This document shows, piece after piece, positions 1 through 4,723 of a stretch of DNA of 6,294 bases. Every line of letters begins with the position of its first letter. Position 1 is the stretch's first letter. The stretch covers positions 1 to 6,294 of the forward strand of contig CAMVDI010000109.1 in assembly GCA_947166205.1 (NCBI GenBank). Reading direction: 5' to 3'. The position numbers and the translations under genes were made by a program. The notes below the pieces were generated by a model. The model searched no databases, was not told the DNA's origin, and saw nothing but the letters and a program-made list of their open reading frames with translations. The DNA comes from an uncultured Clostridia bacterium (GTDB lineage Bacteria; Bacillota_A; Clostridia; Christensenellales; Aristaeellaceae).

Positions 1-1409
1 TCCCCGTCGAAGATGATGGGCTTGGTGGTCACCTCGCAGATCTCGTCCACGGTGCGGAAGCGGGAGCTCAGGTCCACCAGCTCGATATCCGGCTTCCCCC
101 GGGAGGTGGAGTCGCACAGGGAGGAGATCCACATGGCGTCGAACTGGCGGAATCCGCCGTCCTCCGGCACCTTCGTGTTCTCCACCAGCAGCCCCGTCAG
201 CCCGCTGTGGGCCTCCATGGCGGTGACCAGTCCCTTCATGGCCAGCAGCTTCTTCAGCCGGCCCCGGCGGAAGTCCGGCGTCGCCAGCTCCAGCCGCGCC
301 CGCTTCTCCAGATCCGCGTAGGCTTCCTCCCGGGCGTAGGGGAACTCCACCAGCTTTCCGCCCTGCCGCCCGAGGATCTCGATAACCTCCCGGCGGATGG
401 GCTCCTGCACCCCGGAGGTCCAGTCGTCCCCGTGGACCACGTAGTCCGGCCGGTATTTTTCCAGATTCTCCCGATAGCTCAGGGTCCGCTGTTCAACAAC
501 CCGGTCCACCATGCCCAGGGACCGCATCAGCTCCGCCCGCTCCTGCCAGGGCACCAGGGGAAAGCGCTTGTAGCCCGCCACCGCCTCGTCGCTCAGCACG
601 CCGACGATGAGCCGGCCCAGCCGCCGGGCCCGCCGCAGCAGGGCGATATGCCCGCTGTGCAAAAGGTCCGCGGAGAAGCACAGATACACCGTCCGGTTTT
701 CGATCTCCGCCAGCCGGGCCGAAACCGCCTTCAGGTCCTCCGGGGTGTCGATCTCCGCGCAGAGCCGGTCCCCGGCGTCCATGGGGCGGATTCCGCAGCC
801 GCCCAGCCGGTTCAGGGCCTCCTCCGCGTAGCAGGAGGTCTCCCCCGCCCCGCACATCTTCCCGATCTTGTCCAGCCACCGGTCCCAGTCCTCCGGCATC
901 AGGTGATACATCGCCTGGCACTCGACGGCGTTCTCGAAGAAGGGGACGCCGATCTTCTCGACCCGGCCGTCCCGGATCACGGCCTTGAAGTCCTTCTCCG
1001 GCAGGGGCGCCGTGGTGCTGACCTTGACCCGGCTGTCCCGGGAGGCCATCAGGTCCTCCAGCACGGAGGGCTCAAAAACCAGATCCCCGTGCATGAGCAG
1101 GATCTCCTGCCCCCGCAGCAGCTCCCGGGCGCAGTGGATGGAGTAGATATAGTTGGTCTCCGCGTACCGGGGATTGCGCACGAAGGTGATATCGATCCCC
1201 GATCCCAGCCCCCGGCAGTATTCCGTCAGCACCTCGTCGAAATATCCCGTGGTGATGACCGCCTCCCGGATGCCCGCCTCCTCCAGCAGCCGCAGCTGCC
1301 GGGAGAGGATGGTCTCCCGGGCGGAGATCTCCGTCATGCATTTGGGCTGGTCGCTGGTCAGGGCGCCCATCCGGTGCCCCAGCCCGGAATTCAGAATCAG
1401 TGCTTTCAT
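1..1409 (-). CDS. pepM: Tri-domain phosphoenolpyruvate mutase with two N-terminal nucleotidyltransferase domains (3' end outside window)
   Basis: PEP mutase converts phosphoenolpyruvate to phosphonopyruvate, the entry to almost all natural phosphonates; the fused domains probably activate a phosphonate or phospho-alcohol as a CMP derivative. 469 codons are present without a stop. Residues 1-233 are a MobA/IspD/LicC-like nucleotidyltransferase: glycine-rich loop LILNSGLGHRMG (4-15), substrate lysine in QPKCM (K23), metal aspartates in HGD (D109) and EIDTPEDL (D221). Residues about 240-370 are a TagD/PCT-type cytidylyltransferase with HSGH (251-254) and VVHGDDW (324-330). From about 385 the mutase begins: MEAHSGL (398-404), WISSLCDS (427-434), GKPDIE (438-443), and KPIIFDG at the edge, the start of the DGDTG metal loop. 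The last two domains in this order resemble AepX of the Bacteroides fragilis polysaccharide A locus (family recall). Start: GGAGG 7 nt before ATG. The cut leaves about one third of the mutase domain. Confidence 0.9.
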   Translation of the reverse strand, partial: MKALILNSGLGHRMGALTSDQPKCMTEISARETILSRQLRLLEEAGIREAVITTGYFDEVLTEYCRGLGSGIDITFVRNPRYAETNYIYSIHCARELLRGQEILLMHGDLVFEPSVLEDLMASRDSRVKVSTTAPLPEKDFKAVIRDGRVEKIGVPFFENAVECQAMYHLMPEDWDRWLDKIGKMCGAGETSCYAEEALNRLGGCGIRPMDAGDRLCAEIDTPEDLKAVSARLAEIENRTVYLCFSADLLHSGHIALLRRARRLGRLIVGVLSDEAVAGYKRFPLVPWQERAELMRSLGMVDRVVEQRTLSYRENLEKYRPDYVVHGDDWTSGVQEPIRREVIEILGRQGGKLVEFPYAREEAYADLEKRARLELATPDFRRGRLKKLLAMKGLVTAMEAHSGLTGLLVENTKVPEDGGFRQFDAMWISSLCDSTSRGKPDIELVDLSSRFRTVDEICEVTTKPIIFDG

Positions 1410-1416
1410 TCTTTCG

Positions 1417-1421
1417 CCTCC
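1417..1421 (-). promoter_or_regulatory. Ribosome binding site of the mutase fusion gene
   Basis: GGAGG read on the minus strand, 7 nt before the ATG at 1409. The site lies inside a 12-nt sequence (1415-1426) repeated exactly near the end of the upstream glycosyltransferase gene (1538-1549). A palindrome (1429-1449) ends 7 nt upstream of it, so folding of that hairpin could influence ribosome access. Confidence 0.8.
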
Positions 1422-1428
1422 GGCGCAC

Positions 1429-1449
1429 CCGCCGCCCTGCGGGCGGCGG
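1429..1449. repeat. Perfect GC palindrome, copy 1
   Basis: A 9-bp perfect stem (1429-1437 with 1441-1449) around a 3-nt loop. Its 17-nt core GCCGCCCTGCGGGCGGC (1431-1447) is identical to the core of the second palindrome at 1504-1520. It lies between two co-directional genes, just upstream of the mutase ribosome binding site. No T-run follows on the minus strand, so it is not a standard intrinsic terminator. It may be a REP-type intergenic repeat or an RNA structure. Confidence 0.8.
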
Positions 1450-1468
1450 ATTTGCTGTTGTCCGCTTC

Positions 1469-1487
1469 GGCGAACGGTTCGCCGTTC
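1469..1487. other. Central hairpin-forming segment between the two palindromes
   Basis: GAACGG (1472-1477) pairs with CCGTTC (1482-1487) around a 4-nt loop. Alternatively GGCGAA (1469-1474) pairs with TTCGCC (1478-1483) around 3 nt. The two folds exclude each other. Together with the flanking palindromes this makes three hairpins in about 95 nt. Confidence 0.55.
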
Positions 1488-1500
1488 CTTCGATGTTCTG

Positions 1501-1523
1501 CCTGCCGCCCTGCGGGCGGCAGG
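1501..1523. repeat. Perfect GC palindrome, copy 2
   Basis: A 10-bp perfect stem (1501-1510 with 1514-1523), loop TGC. It begins 2 nt after the stop codon of the upstream glycosyltransferase and shares an identical 17-nt core with the copy at 1431-1447. On the minus strand no U-tract follows the stem, so termination is doubtful; a partial terminator or a 3'-end stabilising structure remains possible. Confidence 0.8.
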
Positions 1524-1525
1524 GT

Positions 1526-2497
1526 TTATTTTTCCTCCGCCTCCGGCGCGCCGGCCGTCCTTTCGCTGACGATGTACCGCGGGCGCTGCTTCGTCTCCAG
1601 GAAGATCTTCCCGATATACTCGCCCAGCACCCCCAGCGAGATCAGCTGGATCCCGCCCAGCAGCGCCACGGCGATCAGCGTGCTGGCCCATCCGGCCACC
1701 GCCCGCCCGGCGATCCAGGCGATCAGGGCGTACAGGATCAGCAGGAAGGCCGCGAAGGAGATGGCCACCCCCAGCCCGGTGATGATCCGGATGGGCTTGA
1801 CACTCAGGCTGGTGATTCCGTCAAAGGCCAGGCCCAGCATCTTCTTCAGGGGATAATGGCTCTTGCCCGCCATGCGCTCGTTCCGCTCGTAGTAGACGCT
1901 GGTGGATTTGAACCCCACCAGGGGGAACATGCCCCGCAGGAAGATATTGACCTCCCGGAAGTTGGCGAATTCCTTCAGCACCCGGGCGGACACCAGCCGG
2001 TAGTCCGCGTGGTTGTAAACCGTGTCCGCGCCCATCCAGTTCAGAAGCCTGTAGAAGCTCTGGGCGGTGAACCGCTTGAAGAAGGTGTCCGTCTCCCGGC
2101 TGGAGCGCACGCCGTAGACGATCTCCGCCCCGTCCAGGTATTCGTCCACCATCTGGTCCATGGCCCGGATGTCGTCCTGCCCGTCGCAGTCGATGGAGAT
2201 GGTGATGTCGCACTTCTCCCGGCTCTCCATGAGCCCGCAGAGCAGCGCGTTCTGGTGCCCCCGGTTCCGGCTCAGGCACAGGCCCTGAAAGTGCGTATCC
2301 TTTTCGCTCAGCTCCCGGATGATCTCCCAGGTGCCGTCCCGGCTGCCGTCGTTGACAAACAGGATCCGGCTGTCCGGGGCGATCTTTCCGGCCTCCTCCA
2401 GCCGGGCCAGCTCCTCCCGGAACAGCGGCGCCGTCAGGGGCAGCACCTCCTGCTCGTTGTAGCAGGGAATCACGATATACAGCAGCGGCTTATTCAT
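1526..2497 (-). CDS. GT2 glycosyltransferase, GtrB/DPM1-like, two C-terminal membrane helices
   Basis: Predicted membrane-anchored GT2 enzyme of the polyprenyl-phosphate sugar transferase group (GtrB, CsbB, dolichol-phosphate mannose synthase-like), which moves a sugar from a nucleotide donor to undecaprenyl phosphate on the cytoplasmic face. 323 aa, usual for the family. Visible in order: IVIPCYNEQ (8-16), FVNDGSRDGT (47-56), metal/donor motif DCDGQDD (103-109), SRNRGHQNA (77-85), acceptor-side motif ERMAGKSHYPLKKM (207-220), hydrophobic helices at about 238-262 and 273-297, then LGEYIGKIF (291-299). The start at 2497 is chosen over an ATG 24 nt upstream because GGAGG lies 6 nt before it, the upstream ATG has no such site, and the family core begins right after it. 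It overlaps the upstream gene by 8 nt, so translational coupling is likely. The actual sugar cannot be read from the sequence. Confidence 0.9.
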   Translation of the reverse strand: MNKPLLYIVIPCYNEQEVLPLTAPLFREELARLEEAGKIAPDSRILFVNDGSRDGTWEIIRELSEKDTHFQGLCLSRNRGHQNALLCGLMESREKCDITISIDCDGQDDIRAMDQMVDEYLDGAEIVYGVRSSRETDTFFKRFTAQSFYRLLNWMGADTVYNHADYRLVSARVLKEFANFREVNIFLRGMFPLVGFKSTSVYYERNERMAGKSHYPLKKMLGLAFDGITSLSVKPIRIITGLGVAISFAAFLLILYALIAWIAGRAVAGWASTLIAVALLGGIQLISLGVLGEYIGKIFLETKQRPRYIVSERTAGAPEAEEK

Positions 2498-3431
2498 TCC
2501 CGGCCTCCTTCGCCGTATCAAACTCGATCACATACTGGGGGCTGCGGTTCATGGTGATGAAGATGCGCCCCACGTATTCCCCGACCAGGCCCATCATGAT
2601 CATCAGCACGCCGAACAGCAGCAGCATCATGGCCATGAGGCTGGTCCAGCCCGCGTCGATCTGCTCCTTCAGGATCAGCTTCCGGATCACCAGCACGAGG
2701 CCGACGATGAGCCCCGCCAGCGCGCTGCCGCAGCCGGCGAAGGTGGCGATCCGCAGGGGCTTGACGGAGAAGGAGGTGAAGGCGTTCGTCCACAGCCGGA
2801 TCAGCGAGAACACCGTGTATCCGCTCTCCCCCTCCGCCCGGGGCAGGTGGTCCACCGTCACGTTGATGATCCGTGTCGTGGCCTGCAGCGCCAGCCCGTC
2901 CACGAAGGGGAAGGGGCTCTCGCACCGGATCATCTGGTCGATGACGAAGCGCTTCGCCGCCCAGTAGCTGGCCAGATACAGGTCCCGGGGCTTGTTCAGC
3001 ATCCAGGAGAACATCCGGTTCGTCAGCCGGGACCCCAGATTCCGGAACCGGGTGTGCCGCTTCCGGGGATAGTCCGCGTAGACGATGTCGTGCTCCCCGT
3101 CGATGGCGTTGATCAGCCGGAACATCTCCGAGGGCGGGTTCTGGCCGTCGTCGTCCAGGGAGACGGCGATGTCCCCCGTCACCTGGCGGTATCCCGCCAT
3201 CAGGGCCGCGTGCTGGCCAAAGTTCCGGCTGAAGCAGACCCCGTGGATTCGGGGGTTCTCCTCCTTCAGCTTCCGGATCAGGTCCCAGGTGGCGTCCGGC
3301 GGGTTGTCGTTCACGAGGATGATCTCGTAATCGGTCTCCGGATGCGCCGCCATGACCTTCTCGATATCCCGCACCACAGGCCCCAGGGTATGCTCGCTGC
3401 GGTAGCAGGGAATGACACAACTGACTTTCAT
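2490..3431 (-). CDS. GT2 glycosyltransferase, ArnC/GtrB-like, two C-terminal membrane helices
   Basis: Second predicted polyprenyl-phosphate sugar transferase, 313 aa, the usual family length. Motifs: SCVIPCYRSEHTL (4-16), LVNDNPPDATW (39-49), SRNFGQHAALMAGY (68-81), donor/metal motif DDDGQNPP (93-100), EGESGYTVFSL (200-210), hydrophobic helices at about 228-250 and 265-287, and MGLVGEYVGRIF (280-291). DDDGQNPP with FGQHAA is typical of the ArnC side of the family (ArnC puts a formylated 4-amino-4-deoxy-arabinose on undecaprenyl phosphate; family knowledge). It shares domain layout with the next gene but is clearly diverged from it, so the pair is not a recent duplication. AGGAG lies 8 nt before the ATG. 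The gene follows wecE after a repeat-filled 139-nt spacer; an amino-sugar substrate supplied by WecE is an attractive guess, not shown. Confidence 0.9.
   Translation of the reverse strand: MKVSCVIPCYRSEHTLGPVVRDIEKVMAAHPETDYEIILVNDNPPDATWDLIRKLKEENPRIHGVCFSRNFGQHAALMAGYRQVTGDIAVSLDDDGQNPPSEMFRLINAIDGEHDIVYADYPRKRHTRFRNLGSRLTNRMFSWMLNKPRDLYLASYWAAKRFVIDQMIRCESPFPFVDGLALQATTRIINVTVDHLPRAEGESGYTVFSLIRLWTNAFTSFSVKPLRIATFAGCGSALAGLIVGLVLVIRKLILKEQIDAGWTSLMAMMLLLFGVLMIMMGLVGEYVGRIFITMNRSPQYVIEFDTAKEAGNE
2504..2510 (-). promoter_or_regulatory. Ribosome binding site that fixes the start of the second GT2 gene
   Basis: AAGGAGG on the minus strand, 6 nt before the ATG at 2497 and embedded in the last codons of the preceding GT2 gene. 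It supports the shorter 323-aa protein and an overlapping stop/start (ATGAATAA). Confidence 0.8.
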
Positions 3432-3441
3432 TTTCCGCTCT

Positions 3442-3527
3442 CCTGAAAAACTGGCTATGCCGGAAAGCCGGCTTTGCCGGGAAAATGGCTCCGCCGGAAA
3501 ACCGGCCCCGCCTGAAAACCGGCCCCG
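3442..3527. repeat. Five tandem ~17-nt repeats between wecE and the first GT2 gene
   Basis: Units on the plus strand: 3442-3459 (18 nt), 3460-3476, 3477-3493, 3494-3510, 3511-3527. Consensus CCGGAAAACCGGCCCCG. Unit 4 equals the consensus, unit 5 differs at one position, units 2 and 3 at four each, and unit 1 is the most diverged and has one extra A. Each unit carries an A-rich core flanked by CCGG-like arms, so units can fold alone or pair with one another. Unit 1 overlaps the ribosome binding site of the downstream GT2 gene (AGGAG at 3440-3444). Units are contiguous, without spacers. Confidence 0.8.
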
Positions 3528-3542
3528 GCCTTCCGCCCCGCT

Positions 3543-3560
3543 CCGGGGGCCCGCCCCCGG
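3543..3560. other. GC-rich hairpin after wecE
   Basis: CCGGGGGC (3543-3550) pairs perfectly with GCCCCCGG (3553-3560) around 2 nt, 10 nt past the wecE stop in the direction of transcription. No T-run follows, so a rho-independent terminator is not supported; it may limit mRNA decay or slow the polymerase. Confidence 0.5.
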
Positions 3561-3570
3561 GGGCGGTCTC

Positions 3571-4707
3571 TCATCTCCGGGCGGTGAAGAAGGCCTTCAC
3601 CGCGCCGATAACCTGCTCCTGCTGTTCCTCCCGGATGCTGTCGAACAGGGGCAGCCGCACCAGCCGCTCGCTCTCCCGGGTGGTATACTCATCCTCCCCG
3701 TGGAACCGGCCGTACTTCAGCCCCGCCGGGGCGGAGTGCAGCGGCACGTAGTGGAACACGCACTGGATGCCCCGGGCCTTCATGAAGCCGATGAACTCCG
3801 TCCGCTCCGCCAGATCCGCGCATTTCAGATAGTACATATGCGCGTTGTGGCCGCATCCCTCCGGGATCACCGGAACGCCGAAGAGCCCTTCCTCCGCCAG
3901 GGGGCGCAGCGCCTCGTCGTACCGCCTCCAGGCCGCCATCCGCCGCGCCAGCATCTCCTCCGCCTGCTCCAGCTGGGCCCAGAGGTAGGCCGCGTTCAGC
4001 TCCGAGGGCAGATAGCTGTCCCCGAAGTCGACCCAGGTGTATTTGTCCACCTGTCCCCGGAAGAACTTGGAGCGGTTCGTGCCCTTCTCCCGCAGGATCT
4101 CCGCCCGCTCGATATGCTCCCCGTCCCGGATCAGCAGGGCGCCGCCCTCCCCCATGGAGTAGTTCTTCGTCTCGTGGAAGGAGTAGCACCCGAAGTCCCC
4201 GATGGTGCCCAGGGCCTTTCCGTGATACGTGGCCATGACCCCCTGGGCCGCGTCCTCAACCACCCGGAGGCCGTGCTTCTCCGCCACCTTCAGGATGGCG
4301 TCCATCTCGCAGGCAACCCCGGCGTAGTGCACCGGCACGATGACCCGGGTCCGGTCCGTCACGGCGTCCCCGATCTTCCGCTCGTCGATGTTCATGGTGT
4401 CCGGCCGGATGTCCGTGAACACCAGCTTCGCCCCGGCCAGCACGAAGGCCGTGGCCGTTGAGGAGAAGGTATAGGAGGGCAGAATCACCTCATCCCCGGG
4501 CTCGATCCCGCTCAGCAGCGCCGCCATGTCCAGCGCCGTGGTGCCGCTGGTGGTCAGCAGCGCCTTCCGGGTGCCGAAGCGCTCCTCGATCCAGGCGTTG
4601 CATTTTTTCGTGAAGGCCCCGTCCCCGCAGATCGCGTGGGAGGCCACCGCCTGGGCCATGTATTCCATTTCCCTCCCCGTGTAGGGAGGCACGTTGAACT
4701 CGATCAT
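3571..4707 (-). CDS. wecE: dTDP-4-amino-4,6-dideoxygalactose transaminase (WecE/RffA family)
   Basis: PLP-dependent DegT/DnrJ/EryC1 aminotransferase. The family enzyme converts dTDP-4-keto-6-deoxy-D-glucose plus glutamate to dTDP-4-amino-4,6-dideoxy-D-galactose (Fuc4N), a cytoplasmic sugar precursor. 378 aa, matching E. coli WecE in length and nearly end to end in motifs as I recall that sequence: start IEFNVPPYTG, CGDGAFTKKC (27-36), GTTALDMAALL (55-65), PGDEVILPSYTF (70-81), RPDTMNID (101-108), PVHYAGVACEMD (125-136), VEDAAQGVM (150-158), and FHETKNY (177-183) with K181 as PLP lysine. Further on are REKGTNR, FRGQVDKYTW, HNAHMYYLK and FHGEDEYTTRESER. AAAGGAA lies 6 nt before the ATG, and the decarboxylase gene ends 16 nt upstream, so the two are very likely co-transcribed. 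No dTDP-glucose synthase or dehydratase genes are in the window. Substrate is inferred from family similarity. Confidence 0.93.
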   Translation of the reverse strand: MIEFNVPPYTGREMEYMAQAVASHAICGDGAFTKKCNAWIEERFGTRKALLTTSGTTALDMAALLSGIEPGDEVILPSYTFSSTATAFVLAGAKLVFTDIRPDTMNIDERKIGDAVTDRTRVIVPVHYAGVACEMDAILKVAEKHGLRVVEDAAQGVMATYHGKALGTIGDFGCYSFHETKNYSMGEGGALLIRDGEHIERAEILREKGTNRSKFFRGQVDKYTWVDFGDSYLPSELNAAYLWAQLEQAEEMLARRMAAWRRYDEALRPLAEEGLFGVPVIPEGCGHNAHMYYLKCADLAERTEFIGFMKARGIQCVFHYVPLHSAPAGLKYGRFHGEDEYTTRESERLVRLPLFDSIREEQQEQVIGAVKAFFTARR

Positions 4708-4723
4708 AGGGCTTCCTTTCGCG

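Noticed and set aside
1501..1535. Intrinsic terminator after the second GT2 gene
   Set aside because: The hairpin is strong, but the adjacent T/A-rich stretch lies before the stem in the direction of transcription; no U-tract follows it.
207..1856. 549-codon open frame on the plus strand
   Set aside because: It runs antisense through the end of the GT2 gene and the whole mutase gene start; its translation is Pro/Gly/Arg/His-rich without domains. Long antisense frames are expected in GC-rich genes with GC-ending codons.
1526..2521. Longer 331-aa form of the second GT2 gene starting at 2521
   Set aside because: No ribosome binding site precedes that ATG, and the eight extra residues (MIRRRRPG) are outside the family core; the ATG at 2497 has an ideal GGAGG and an 8-nt overlap.
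1400..2557. 385-codon plus-strand frame across the twin-palindrome spacer
   Set aside because: Opposite to a clearly conserved GT2 gene, composition-driven, no family motif.
3442..3527. CRISPR array
   Set aside because: Units of 17 nt are directly contiguous with no spacers, and they diverge progressively.
3412..4461. 349-codon plus-strand frame opposite wecE
   Set aside because: Antisense to a gene with near end-to-end WecE motifs; translation is His/Pro/Gly-rich and lacks any domain.
3571..4707. Possible one-residue deletion near the PLP lysine of WecE (NYSMGEGG versus NYTAGGEGG recalled from E. coli)
   Set aside because: Shorter forms of this loop occur in many homologues as I recall, K181 and EGG are kept, and the rest of the enzyme is intact.
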